Assembly: GCA_963691905.1 (NCBI GenBank)
Contig: OY829893.1
Location: forward strand, 868,001-932,000
Source of the DNA: QGON01 sp963691905
GTDB lineage: Bacteria; Pseudomonadota; Gammaproteobacteria; Chromatiales; Chromatiaceae
Direction: 5' to 3'
Length of the DNA stretch: 64,000 nucleotides
Shown: piece by piece, positions 1-8,026 of the stretch
Position numbering within the stretch: the first letter of the stretch is position 1
How the letters are laid out: each line of letters starts with the position of its first letter
The notes under the pieces: generated by a model
What the model was told of the DNA's origin: nothing
Seen by the model: only the letters and a program-made list of their open reading frames with translations
Database searches by the model: none
Translations under genes and position numbers: made by a program

Positions 1-194
1 TGCTGGGTTCGGTGGCCGCGACGATTTCAGAACAGGGATCCAATATCGAAAATGTGACTTCACAGGAGCGTGACGGCCTCTTCTCCACGCTGGTATTCGT
101 CATTACCGTGAAAGACCGGGTGCATCTGGCCAAAATCATGCGCAGTCTTCGGGTTATTCCCTCCGTATTGAAGATATCGAGACAGAGTATTTAG
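1..194 (+). CDS. spoT: SpoT, C-terminal end (partial)
   Basis: This is the 3' end of a gene that starts before the window. The last ~63 residues, from LGSVAATISEQGSNIENV to LKISRQSI, match the C-terminal ACT domain of SpoT/RelA bifunctional (p)ppGpp synthetase/hydrolase, which senses starvation signals and sets the level of the alarmone. The sequence reads in frame from base 3 to a TAG at 192-194. The next gene is ridA, and a spoT-ridA order with recG nearby is common in gammaproteobacteria, which supports the call. Only the regulatory tail is visible, so catalytic competence cannot be judged. Confidence 0.85.
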   Translation, partial: LGSVAATISEQGSNIENVTSQERDGLFSTLVFVITVKDRVHLAKIMRSLRVIPSVLKISRQSI

Positions 195-234
195 GTAACT
201 ATCCAGCACAATACAACGTAGCCCAAAAAATTGC

Positions 235-308
235 TGTCGGGTTACGATGCGCGCAAAGCCAAGTGATACAAGCCAAGCGCGACGTACGCGCACCTAACCC
301 GACCTACG
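235..308. repeat. REP/BIME-like inverted repeat
   Basis: Two outward arms, TGTCGGGTTACGATGCGCG near 235-253 and CGCGCACCTAACCCGACCTAC (20 of its bases near 288-307), form an imperfect long hairpin between spoT and ridA. The distal end carries the head GTAGG in reverse complement (CCTAC). It belongs to the same family as the elements near 5.1, 7.8, 14.1 and 30.0 kb. Confidence 0.75.
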
Positions 309-360
309 GCTGAATTGTTATATATTTTAACCTTATCCAAACTTGTCAGGAGTCGTTCCA

Positions 361-741
361 ATGAGTCGAGAGATTATTCGCACCGATCAGGCACCCCAGG
401 CTATCGGAACCTATTCACAGGCAGTGAAGTGCGGTACTACGGTCTACCTCTCTGGACAGATCCCGCTGGTGCCTGAAACCATGGAGATGGTGGGTGGGGA
501 TGTCGAAGTGCAGATCCGCCGGGTATTCGATAATCTGCAGGCGGTGGCGCGCGCCGCAGGCGGTACGCTTGCCGACGTGGCGAAATTGAATGTTTTTCTC
601 ACGGACCTCAGCCATTTCCCCGTGGTGAATCAGGTGATGGCAGAATATTTCAGTGAACCCTATCCAGCGCGTGCTGCCATTGGTGTTGCCGCCCTGCCGA
701 AGGATGCCGCTGTGGAGATGGATGCGGTGATGGAGCTGTAA
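361..741 (+). CDS. ridA: RidA family reactive intermediate deaminase
   Basis: RidA (YjgF/YER057c/UK114 family) hydrolyses reactive 2-aminoacrylate and other enamine/imine products of PLP enzymes to ketoacids and ammonia. The 126-residue product has the family length and landmarks: GTYSQAV near the start, YLSGQIPLVPET, a central DNLQAVARAAGG segment, FLTDLSHF and the PARAAIGVAALPKDA end segment with the conserved Arg. I chose ATG 361 because CAGGAG at 347-352 lies 8 bases upstream; a TTG 18 bases earlier would add six residues. It follows spoT, a frequent arrangement. Confidence 0.93.
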   Translation: MSREIIRTDQAPQAIGTYSQAVKCGTTVYLSGQIPLVPETMEMVGGDVEVQIRRVFDNLQAVARAAGGTLADVAKLNVFLTDLSHFPVVNQVMAEYFSEPYPARAAIGVAALPKDAAVEMDAVMEL

Positions 742-755
742 TGTTCAGCAGGGAT

Positions 756-854
756 GCCGCTTCCGCTACGCTTGAACCGGCCTGTAGTGGTAACTTGGCG
801 TAGCGGAATTCGTAAAGACAAGGTGTAGGCCTGATCAAGCGTAGCAGATCGGGC
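756..854. repeat. Pair of REP-like units, GATC/GGTTC stem subfamily
   Basis: Two imperfect palindromes lie between ridA and the TRAP binding protein: 756-784 (read in reverse as GGCCGGTTCAAGCGTAGCGG...) and 825-854 (GTAGGCCTGATCAAGCGTAG...). They match the pair upstream of nirJ at 54379-54468. The head GTAGG and the central AAGCGTAGC are shared with the other REP units in the window, while the stems differ. Confidence 0.65.
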
Positions 855-908
855 AGTGATCGTTAGATATAGACAATAGCCAGTCAATTGCACAGGAGAT
901 TACACTAA

Positions 909-1877
909 ATGAAGAAGCGTCGGTTATTTATCAAGAGCGGCATTGCCGCATTGGTCATTTCTCTGGGGCTGTCCACACCAGTGAGCGCAGCGAAACGTTA
1001 TGTGTTCAGCGGGGGGCCTGCAGGCGGCACTTTTCAGGTGGTTGCCAATGCGGTTCAGGTTTACGATCCGGTGAAGAACAACAAGGCCTACAAGGTAAAG
1101 GCCCAGTCTTCAGCAGGTTCAGTGGAGAACCTGCGCAAGGTGAATAAAGGGCGGGCGCACTTCGGCGTGGTCTATTCAGGACATGTCTACCTTGGTCGTG
1201 AGGGTCGGCTGAAGAATGACAAAAATAAGTATGAAGATGTCCTGGCACTCTCCTATCTCTATGGTGCCCCTGCCCAGTTGGTGGTGCGTAAGGGTTCCGG
1301 CATCAAAAGCGTCAAAGACCTTGAGGGCAAGAAGGTAGGCGTAGGAAATGCAGGTTCAGGGGCCTTCGCCAACTGCGAACTCTTTTTCAGTCATCTTGGG
1401 GTATGGGATAAGGTTGAGCGAAATGCCATGGGCTACAATGATGCTGCTTCGGCGTTTGGCAATAAACAGCTGGACGCTTTCTGGCTCTTTACCGCTTTTC
1501 CCAGCGGTGCGGTGATCATGGCGGCGCAGACCAATGATATCGATCTTATCGATCTCAGAGCCGATGCGAATTCGAGCGGTTTCTTCAAACGTTATCCCTA
1601 CTTTTCTGAACTCTCTGTGCCTGCGGGTACCTACAAAGGGGTGGATTACGAGACACCCTCCTTTCAGGATTCAGCGATTTGGGTAGCCAATGCCAAAGTA
1701 TCGGATGATGTGGTGTATGACATGTTGTCAAAGGTCTATACCGATGAGGGGCTGGCGCATATGCGGAGTCAGAAGAAAACCTTCAAGGAGATGAGCATCT
1801 CTACCGGCGTCAAAGGTATCGTCACACCGATGCATCCGGGGGCAGAGAAGTTCTGGAAAGAGAAGGGCATGTTGTAA
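909..1877 (+). CDS. TAXI family TRAP transporter solute-binding protein
   Basis: This is the periplasmic binding protein of a TAXI-type TRAP transporter, which captures a ligand (typically a carboxylic or amino acid) and passes it to the ion-driven permease. It has 322 residues with an N-terminal export signal ending near PVSAA (about residue 28). The mature start RYVFSGGPAGGTFQVVANAVQVY is the TAXI signature region, followed by the family's GSVENLRKVNKGRAHFGVVYSG and GVGNAGSGAFANCELFF segments. The signal contains KRRLFIK, which resembles a twin-arginine motif, so export could be by Tat. AGGAG lies at 892-896, about 12 bases before the ATG. The fused permease follows after a REP pair. Substrate unknown. 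Confidence 0.9.
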   Translation: MKKRRLFIKSGIAALVISLGLSTPVSAAKRYVFSGGPAGGTFQVVANAVQVYDPVKNNKAYKVKAQSSAGSVENLRKVNKGRAHFGVVYSGHVYLGREGRLKNDKNKYEDVLALSYLYGAPAQLVVRKGSGIKSVKDLEGKKVGVGNAGSGAFANCELFFSHLGVWDKVERNAMGYNDAASAFGNKQLDAFWLFTAFPSGAVIMAAQTNDIDLIDLRADANSSGFFKRYPYFSELSVPAGTYKGVDYETPSFQDSAIWVANAKVSDDVVYDMLSKVYTDEGLAHMRSQKKTFKEMSISTGVKGIVTPMHPGAEKFWKEKGML

Positions 1878-1887
1878 ATGCCAGCGT

Positions 1888-1962
1888 GTAGGTCGGGTTA
1901 GCGATAGCGTAACCCGACAGGTTTGCGATTTTGTTGGGTTACGCTGCGCTAACCCAACCTAC
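1888..1962. repeat. REP pair (BIME) between the two TRAP genes
   Basis: Two palindromes in head-out orientation: GTAGGTCGGGTTAGCGATAG... at 1888 and its relative ending CTAACCCAACCTAC at 1962. The first stem is CGGGTTA/TAACCCG; the second is TGGGTTA/TAACCCA, so both sides of the stem changed together. The pair lies inside what is probably one transcription unit. Confidence 0.85.
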
Positions 1963-1991
1963 ACCGACTCATTTACGGAAGAAGTACCGAT

Positions 1992-3713
1992 ATGTTTGAA
2001 AAACTGCACAAGATTGAGCAATGGCTGTTCGATATCCTGGCTGTTTTTCTGGTGCTTTTCTACTCCTACTCTGCGGTATTGGAACCGGTGGCCACTCAGT
2101 ATCACCGTGGTATCTATATCATTATCACCTATATCCTGGTTTTTCTGCTCTATCAATCAAAGAGCCGGATCGGCAGGGGTATCGACTATCTTTTGATCCT
2201 GCTGTCCATTGCCACTATTGGCTACTGGATGTTCAACTTTGAAGTAATCAATTATCGCGCTGGCGCTGAGACGGAGATCGACAAGTGGATCGCCATGGTC
2301 GGCGTGCTGCTGGGGGTCGAGTTGGCGCGCAGGGTGGTGGGCAACATCTTCGTCATCATCGGCAGCATCATGCTGTTGTACGGCGTCTATGGCGACTATA
2401 TGCCGGACCTCATCTCCCATGCCGGGGATACCTTTCCCGATCTCTGTACCAGTATCTTCTATAAGAGCGATGGTGTTTTCGGCATCATGGCCAATGTTCT
2501 GGCCACCTATATCCTGCTGTTCGTGGTGTTCGGCGCCTTTCTGGAGAAGAGTGGCGCACAGCGTTTCTTCATCGATTTTCCCCTGGCTGCTGTGGGCCAT
2601 AAACTGGGTGGGCCCGCCAAGGTGTCGGTCATAGCCAGCGGTCTGTTCGGATCCATCTCCGGCAGCGCCATTGCCAACACGGTCTCTACAGGCGCCTTCA
2701 CTATCCCGATGATGAAGAAGGCGGGCTTCAGGCCTCATGTGGCGGGTGCGATAGAGCCGGCTGCCTCCATCGGTGGAATGTTCATGCCGCCCATCATGGG
2801 CGCGGGTGGTTTTATCATGGCAGAGATGACAGGCCTGCCCTATTCGCAGATCATGCTGGTGGCCCTGTTTCCCGCCTTGATGTACTTCTTCAGTGTCTTT
2901 GTCATGGTTCACTATGAAGCGAAGAAGTACAACATTGTGGGTGAAAGATCCGCCGAGAGCGCCATGGAGATTCTCAAGAAGGAGTGGTTCTATATACTGC
3001 CTCTGGCGGTGATCACTGTCTTGATGCTGATGGGTTATTCGCCGGGTTATGCGGCGATTCTCGGTATTGTTACCTCTATTGCCATCAGTTGGTTCAGGAA
3101 GGAGACCCGCATCGGCCCAAAGGGTTTTGTGACGGCGGCGCGGGCCGGAGCGGAGAACAGTCTCAAGATCGGCGCCACGGTGGGTGTTATCGGCATTATC
3201 ATTGGCGTGCTGACATACAGTGGATTGGTGCTTACCTTTGCCGACATAGTCATCGAGCTGGCGGATGGAAAACTGTTTCTCACCATTCTGCTGATTGCCC
3301 TGGCTTCGCTGGTATTGGGTATGGGCGTGCCGGTGACGGCGGCCTATCTGATTACTGCGGTGGTGGCAGTGCCTGCCTTGACTCACTTGGGGGTGAATGA
3401 GCTTGCAGCCCATATGATCGTCTACTGGCTCTCTCAGGACTCCAACATTACACCGCCGGTCTGCATCGCCGCATTCGCTGGAGCCACTATCGCCAAGGCC
3501 AACATGTGGAAGACAGCATTCACCGCATTCAAGTTCGCCAAGTTTCTCTATCTGGCGCCTTTTCTGTTTGGTTACGTGCCGGCATTTTCTCTGGATGGCA
3601 GTGCCATGGACATCGCCCTCGTCTTCATGCTTATCATTGTCGGTACCTACGCTTATGCCTGGTTCCTGAGCGGAATCTGGCTGCAGTACTTCAGAAAAGC
3701 CGAAGATCAATAA
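1992..3713 (+). CDS. TRAP transporter fused permease (DctQ-DctM, TAXI type)
   Basis: This membrane protein of 573 residues combines the small (DctQ-like, about residues 1-110) and large (DctM-like, rest) TRAP permease subunits, the 4TM/12TM fusion usually paired with TAXI binding proteins. It drives uptake across the inner membrane using an ion gradient. The DctM signature GLFGSISGSAIANTVSTGAFTIPMMKKAGF and the later WLSQDSNITPPVCIAAFAGA are clear, and hydrophobic helices fill the rest. GGAAG lies about 8 bases before the ATG. It pairs with the binding protein upstream, with a REP pair between them. Substrate cannot be told from sequence. Confidence 0.92.
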   Translation: MFEKLHKIEQWLFDILAVFLVLFYSYSAVLEPVATQYHRGIYIIITYILVFLLYQSKSRIGRGIDYLLILLSIATIGYWMFNFEVINYRAGAETEIDKWIAMVGVLLGVELARRVVGNIFVIIGSIMLLYGVYGDYMPDLISHAGDTFPDLCTSIFYKSDGVFGIMANVLATYILLFVVFGAFLEKSGAQRFFIDFPLAAVGHKLGGPAKVSVIASGLFGSISGSAIANTVSTGAFTIPMMKKAGFRPHVAGAIEPAASIGGMFMPPIMGAGGFIMAEMTGLPYSQIMLVALFPALMYFFSVFVMVHYEAKKYNIVGERSAESAMEILKKEWFYILPLAVITVLMLMGYSPGYAAILGIVTSIAISWFRKETRIGPKGFVTAARAGAENSLKIGATVGVIGIIIGVLTYSGLVLTFADIVIELADGKLFLTILLIALASLVLGMGVPVTAAYLITAVVAVPALTHLGVNELAAHMIVYWLSQDSNITPPVCIAAFAGATIAKANMWKTAFTAFKFAKFLYLAPFLFGYVPAFSLDGSAMDIALVFMLIIVGTYAYAWFLSGIWLQYFRKAEDQ

Positions 3714-3780
3714 GCTGCCTGAATTAAGATGCAAATCAGCTATCATTGGGCAAACAGGTCAAATAACAGATAGATATAAA

Positions 3781-4500
3781 GTGGATAGAGACTTACAGCA
3801 ACTTATCGAAGTCAATGCCAAGGGACGGGTGTTCGTCACCTGTAGCTCCCGTGGAATTACCGATCTGTCGATAATCCAGTACTACGGTGATGTGATCAGA
3901 CAGGCGATAGAGGCGGGCCTAAGTGGCGATACCTCTCCATTGGCCTTCAATAAACTGCTGGATGAACAGATCACGTGGCTGGAAACGGAACTGGACCGCG
4001 AGAGTGATGCTCTCGAAGAACAGGCGAATCAAGTCAAAGCGGATGTCGAATCACCTAAAAAGAGAGAGAAGAAGGAGAGTGGTTACGTTCCTGAAGCTAA
4101 ATCGATGCCCGAAAAACTCGCCGACCGTCGGGCAGGCATGGACACCTTGCTCAAAAATGAGTGTGTCACGCTGAAACTGATCACGCCGGGGCAGGCCAAA
4201 AAGATGACCAGAAGGTTTCTCGGCAAGGATCCAAAGGTTGCCGAAGAGGAAGTGGTTGTGGAATTGCGCAACACGCTCTATTCCCAGATACGCCAGTTCA
4301 TTCGCAGTCACGAAGGTGGACCCTGGTCGTCCCATAACGCACAGAGCGATCTGCGCATGGATATTGCTGCGACCAAGAGTGTCAGGGCAGTGGTAACCTT
4401 GACCCAGCATATTTTCAATGAGCGGGATGAGTGGTTGCAGGATAATAAAGGCGGTCTGACCGGGCGTTTTTTTGGTGGCCGTTTCTGGACCAAGCGTTGA
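3781..4500 (+). CDS. Unknown 239-aa cytoplasmic protein
   Basis: I do not recognise this family. The 239-residue product has no signal peptide or membrane segment. The first ~70 residues look folded (RVFVTCSSRGITDLSIIQYYGDVI). A charged, probably coiled-coil segment follows (about 70-125, rich in E, K and Q), then a mixed region ending in a basic, glycine-rich tail (GGLTGRFFGGRFWTKR). The ORF opens with GTG 3781 and has no strong ribosome-binding site, so the start is uncertain. It sits 67 bases after the TRAP permease and 33 bases before the PPOX gene, all on the same strand. Confidence 0.6.
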   Translation: MDRDLQQLIEVNAKGRVFVTCSSRGITDLSIIQYYGDVIRQAIEAGLSGDTSPLAFNKLLDEQITWLETELDRESDALEEQANQVKADVESPKKREKKESGYVPEAKSMPEKLADRRAGMDTLLKNECVTLKLITPGQAKKMTRRFLGKDPKVAEEEVVVELRNTLYSQIRQFIRSHEGGPWSSHNAQSDLRMDIAATKSVRAVVTLTQHIFNERDEWLQDNKGGLTGRFFGGRFWTKR

Positions 4501-4533
4501 TTGTGAGACGTACTGAAATCAATCGGGAAAAAC

Positions 4534-5079
4534 ATGGGAAAACAATACGATTCGATCAATGACAAGCTGGTGGACTTCATCATTCGGCAGCAGATCTTTT
4601 TTGTCGCTACCGCAACGGCGGATGGACGCATCAATCTGTCACCCAAGGGGATGGACAGCCTGCGTGTGGTCAGTCCGAATCAGGTGGTTTGGCTCAATCT
4701 GACCGGCAGTGGCAACGAAACAGCAGCCCACCTGCTGGAGAGTGACCGCATGACCCTGATGTTCTGTGCCTTTGACGCTGACCCAAAGATACTGCGGTTG
4801 TATGGTCGTGCAGCGGTTCATCACGAGGGGAGTGCTGAGTGGGATGCCCATATCGGACGATTTCCCAGTCTGCCGGGGGCGCGTCAGATCGTGGTGATGG
4901 ACGTGGATCTGGCGCAGACTTCCTGCGGATTCGGGGTTCCCCTGTTTGAATATCAGGGTGACCGGGATACCTTGAAGGAGTGGGCAAACAAAAAAGGTGA
5001 AGAGGGGATCAGGGAGTATTGGCAGAAGCGCAACAGTGTCAGTCTGGATGGGAAGCCGACGGGGATGGGTGACAGGTGA
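4534..5079 (+). CDS. Pyridoxamine 5'-phosphate oxidase family protein
   Basis: A 181-residue split-barrel flavoprotein of the PPOX-like superfamily. The start DFIIRQQIFFVATATADGRINLSPKG is typical of the FMN-binding split barrel, followed by NQVVWLNLTGSGNETAAHLLESDRMTLMF and the strand KILRLYGRAAVHH. Members bind FMN, F420 or haem and act in varied redox reactions, so the exact reaction is not known. The C-terminal part (from about residue 130: VVMDVDLAQTSCGFGVP) matches the stand-alone small-family layout. An FMN-binding assignment is inference from family. Confidence 0.82.
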   Translation: MGKQYDSINDKLVDFIIRQQIFFVATATADGRINLSPKGMDSLRVVSPNQVVWLNLTGSGNETAAHLLESDRMTLMFCAFDADPKILRLYGRAAVHHEGSAEWDAHIGRFPSLPGARQIVVMDVDLAQTSCGFGVPLFEYQGDRDTLKEWANKKGEEGIREYWQKRNSVSLDGKPTGMGDR

Positions 5080-5081
5080 CA

Positions 5082-5236
5082 GTAGGTCGGGTTAGATGCG
5101 CACTGTGCCAAACTTGAATTTTATTGCCTGGCTTGCCGCGCATCGTAACCCGACGCTGTTTTGTCGGATTACGTCGCGCGTAAAATGTAGTGCCAAATTC
5201 CAGATTTTGTGCCATTGCGCGTCTAATCCGACCTAC
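5082..5236. repeat. Long composite REP-like element, copy 1 (about 155 bp)
   Basis: Two long imperfect hairpins stand head to tail: GTAGGTCGGGTTAGATGCGC at 5082 pairs with GCGCATCGTAACCCGAC near 5137-5153, and CGGATTACGTCGCGCG near 5164 pairs with CGCGTCTAATCCGACCTAC ending at 5236. The outer ends are GTAGG and CCTAC. A close relative is at 7844-7996; the two bracket yjbQ and recG. Confidence 0.8.
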
Positions 5237-5253
5237 GCCTGAAACCTTGCCTA

Positions 5254-5670
5254 TCACTCTCCGTAGATCGTCACCGTAACCCGTCGCCGATGAGGGTGGG
5301 TGCGATGTTCCCAAAGATAGATGCCCTGCCAGACTCCCAATCCCGGGCGTCCATCGATAACCGGAAAGCTCATGTCCATGTTGGTCAGGATGGAACGGAT
5401 ATGGGCGGGCATGTCGTCCGGTCCCTCTTGGGTATGATCGAATATCCTGTCCCCATCAGGTACCAGACGTGACATGAAACGCTCCAGATCCTGACGCACG
5501 GTTGGATCGGCGTTTTCACACAGGATCAAAGAGGCGCTGGTATGCTGGATGAATAACTGGCAGATGCCGGTTTTGATAGCGGATTGCCGGACGATCTCTT
5601 GAACCTGACGGGATATGTCATAGGTGCTGCGTCCCCGGGTTTCGATCTGTATCGTCTCCTGTACCACCAT
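5254..5670 (-). CDS. yjbQ: YjbQ family (UPF0047) protein, secondary thiamine-phosphate synthase
   Basis: A 138-residue protein of the YjbQ/UPF0047 family, described as having weak thiamine-phosphate synthase activity; its main cellular role is uncertain. Landmarks: HTSASLILCENADPTVRQDLERF, then HTQEGPDDMPAHIRSILTNMDMSFPVIDGRPGLGVWQGIYLWEHR, and the end RRVTVTIYGE. The histidines in the HTSAS and DMPAHI motifs are conserved in the family. It is transcribed away from recG; about 60 bases separate the two starts, so they share a short divergent promoter region. Its 3' end meets a long REP-like element. Confidence 0.9.
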   Translation of the reverse strand: MVVQETIQIETRGRSTYDISRQVQEIVRQSAIKTGICQLFIQHTSASLILCENADPTVRQDLERFMSRLVPDGDRIFDHTQEGPDDMPAHIRSILTNMDMSFPVIDGRPGLGVWQGIYLWEHRTHPHRRRVTVTIYGE

Positions 5671-5731
5671 TTTTTATTCCCCATACTATCTGGCATGCTA
5701 TGGACCGAAGTGTAACTGGAACCCACTGCGA

Positions 5732-7834
5732 TTGAAAAAGGATCACTCCCCGATAAACCTGGAATCCTGTCCCATCACATCCCTTAAGCGGGTGGGACCA
5801 AAGGTTGCCGAAAAGCTGGCGCGCCTGCGTATCCATACCATTCAGGATCAGCTCTTCCACCTGCCGCTGCGCTATCAGGATCGAACCCGGGTGCAATCCA
5901 TCGGCTCGCTGCGTCATGGGGATCAGGCGGTTATCGAGGGGGAAGTGGAGCTGGCCGATATCAAGTTTGGTCGTCGGCGTTCACTGCTGGTGCAGATATC
6001 GGATGGGACCGGCTCTCTTCTCCTGCGCTTCTTCTATTTCAGCAATGCCCAGAAGAGTAATCTGAGCCGGGGTGTCCGGCTGCGCTGCTTCGGCGAGGTG
6101 CGTAACGGCCCGAACAGTCTGGAGATGGTGCATCCCGAGTATCAACAGATTAATGCCGAAACGCCATTGGCGGTGGATGAGTGCCTGACGCCGATCTATC
6201 CGACCACCGAAGGGGTGCATCAACTCACCCTGCGAAACCTCAGTGACCAGGCGCTGGCCTGGCTCGAAGAGGAGCCTTCCACACTGCAGGAATTATTGCC
6301 GGACCAACTGCTGCAGCGGTTCAGACTGCCCGATCTGGCAGCAGCAGTTCGCTATTTGCATCGACCGCCACCAGATGCGCCACAGCATCAGCTGGAGGAG
6401 GGTATCCACCCTGCCCAGCAGCGACTGACATTTGAGGAGTTGCTGGCCCACCAGATCAGTCTGCGTGAATTGCGACAGCGCCATCAACAGACGTCGGCGC
6501 CAACCCTGCCGGGGGATGGCCATCTGTGTGACAGCCTGTTGAATAGGCTGCCCTTCCAGCTGACAAGCGCGCAACAGCGGGTGGTGGCGGAGATAGCATC
6601 GGATCTTTCCCGGCCCCGCCCGATGAAGCGGCTGGTGCAGGGGGATGTGGGTTCCGGTAAGACCATCGTCAGTGCATTGGCAGCGCTGCAGGCGGTGGAG
6701 TCCGGCTATCAGGTCGTCCTGATGGCCCCCACCGAACTGCTGGCGGAGCAGCACCTGCGTAACTTTGCCGACTGGCTGACCCCGTTGGGGGTGGAGATGG
6801 ACTGGCTCACCGGCCGTCTCAAGGGCAAGCAGCGGGAGCAGACTTTGGCGCGGGTGGCAGATGGTAGCGCCAAGGTTGTGGTGGGAACCCACGCTCTCTT
6901 TCAGGGGGATGTGAGTTTCTTCGACCTGGGTTTGGTGATCATCGATGAACAGCACAGATTCGGTGTCCACCAGCGTCTGGCCCTGCGGGAGAAGGGGATG
7001 AAGCGGGGGCGCTGGCCCCATCAGTTGATCATGACCGCCACCCCCATTCCCAGAACCCTGGCGATGACTGCTTACGCCGATCTCGATATCTCCATCATCG
7101 ATGAGTTGCCGCCGGGCAGAAAACCGGTGACCACGGTTGCCATCCCTGACAGCCGTCGTGACGAGGTGGTGGCGCGTGTTCGTGCCGCCTGCGCCGAAGG
7201 CCGTCAGGCCTATTGGGTCTGCACCCTGATCGAGGAGTCGGATGTGCTGCAGTGCCAGGCGGCGGAGGATACCGAACGCCTGCTGGTGGAGGCGCTGCCG
7301 GAACTGCGTGTGGGTCTGGTGCATGGCCGGGTGAAGCAGGAGGAGAAGGAGGCGGCCATGGCCCGTTTCAAGACAGGTGAGTTGGATCTGCTGGTGGCGA
7401 CAACGGTGATCGAGGTGGGGGTCGACGTGCCCAACGCCAGCCTGATGATTGTCGAAAACCCGGAGCGATTGGGTTTGGCCCAACTGCATCAGCTGCGGGG
7501 ACGAATCGGACGGGGCAGCACAGAGAGTCACTGTGTGCTGATGTATCATGCGCCCCTGTCGCAGAATGCCAGGCAGCGGTTGGCTATTCTGCGTGACTCC
7601 AATGACGGTTTCGTGATCGCCAATAAGGATCTGGAGATGCGCGGTCCCGGTGAGGTATTGGGTACCCGGCAGACCGGGGAGATGCAGTTGCGTATCGCCG
7701 ACCTGGTGCGGGACCAGGATCTGCTGGACGACGTGCGGGAGGCCGCCGACCTGATGCTGGCATCCTATCCGCAAAATGCGGCGGCATTGGTGCGTCGCTG
7801 GCTGGGTGAGCGGGCCGAGTATGGTAAAGTTTAA
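5732..7834 (+). CDS. recG: ATP-dependent DNA helicase RecG
   Basis: RecG remodels stalled replication forks and branch-migrates Holliday junctions. The N-terminal wedge region starts at SPITSLKRVGPKVAEKLARL, helicase motif I GDVGSGKT falls near residue 305, motif II DEQH near 404, and QLHQLRGRIGRG lies in the C-terminal RecA-like lobe. I chose TTG 5732, giving 700 aa against 693 in E. coli, because it aligns with the usual N-terminus and no ATG lies in frame nearby. The reading frame stays open back to 5624, but that would overlap yjbQ and add unrelated sequence. Start-site evidence is weak since no good ribosome-binding site is visible. Confidence 0.95.
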   Translation: MKKDHSPINLESCPITSLKRVGPKVAEKLARLRIHTIQDQLFHLPLRYQDRTRVQSIGSLRHGDQAVIEGEVELADIKFGRRRSLLVQISDGTGSLLLRFFYFSNAQKSNLSRGVRLRCFGEVRNGPNSLEMVHPEYQQINAETPLAVDECLTPIYPTTEGVHQLTLRNLSDQALAWLEEEPSTLQELLPDQLLQRFRLPDLAAAVRYLHRPPPDAPQHQLEEGIHPAQQRLTFEELLAHQISLRELRQRHQQTSAPTLPGDGHLCDSLLNRLPFQLTSAQQRVVAEIASDLSRPRPMKRLVQGDVGSGKTIVSALAALQAVESGYQVVLMAPTELLAEQHLRNFADWLTPLGVEMDWLTGRLKGKQREQTLARVADGSAKVVVGTHALFQGDVSFFDLGLVIIDEQHRFGVHQRLALREKGMKRGRWPHQLIMTATPIPRTLAMTAYADLDISIIDELPPGRKPVTTVAIPDSRRDEVVARVRAACAEGRQAYWVCTLIEESDVLQCQAAEDTERLLVEALPELRVGLVHGRVKQEEKEAAMARFKTGELDLLVATTVIEVGVDVPNASLMIVENPERLGLAQLHQLRGRIGRGSTESHCVLMYHAPLSQNARQRLAILRDSNDGFVIANKDLEMRGPGEVLGTRQTGEMQLRIADLVRDQDLLDDVREAADLMLASYPQNAAALVRRWLGERAEYGKV

Positions 7835-7843
7835 TCTCTTTTC

Positions 7844-7996
7844 AGTAGGTCGGGTTAGATGCGCGTGCGCCAAGTTTTAATTTTGCCACGTGTTTTGCCG
7901 CGCATCGTAACCCGACACTGTTTTGTCGGATTACATCGCGCATAAACATTGTGCAGAATCCCTGTTTAGTGCGATTGCGCGACTAATCCGACCTAC
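7844..7996. repeat. Long composite REP-like element, copy 2 (about 153 bp)
   Basis: Same architecture as 5082-5236: GTAGGTCGGGTTAGATGCGC at 7844, GCGCATCGTAACCCGACAC in the middle, then TGTCGGATTACATCGCGC and GCGACTAATCCGACCTAC ending at 7996. It begins 10 bases after the recG stop and may also serve as a 3' end structure. Confidence 0.8.
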
Positions 7997-8026
7997 GTCG
8001 TTTTGTGTTGCGGTAAGAGAAGAAGA

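Noticed and set aside
2157..3746. Long minus-strand open frame (529 codons) over the TRAP permease
   Set aside because: It lies wholly opposite a well-supported gene and has a histidine- and glycine-rich shadow composition with no family motifs.
5624..5731. N-terminal extension of recG
   Set aside because: It overlaps yjbQ and adds residues unrelated to RecG.
6293..7873. Long minus-strand open frame (526 codons) over recG
   Set aside because: Antisense shadow of recG; no start signals or recognisable domains.
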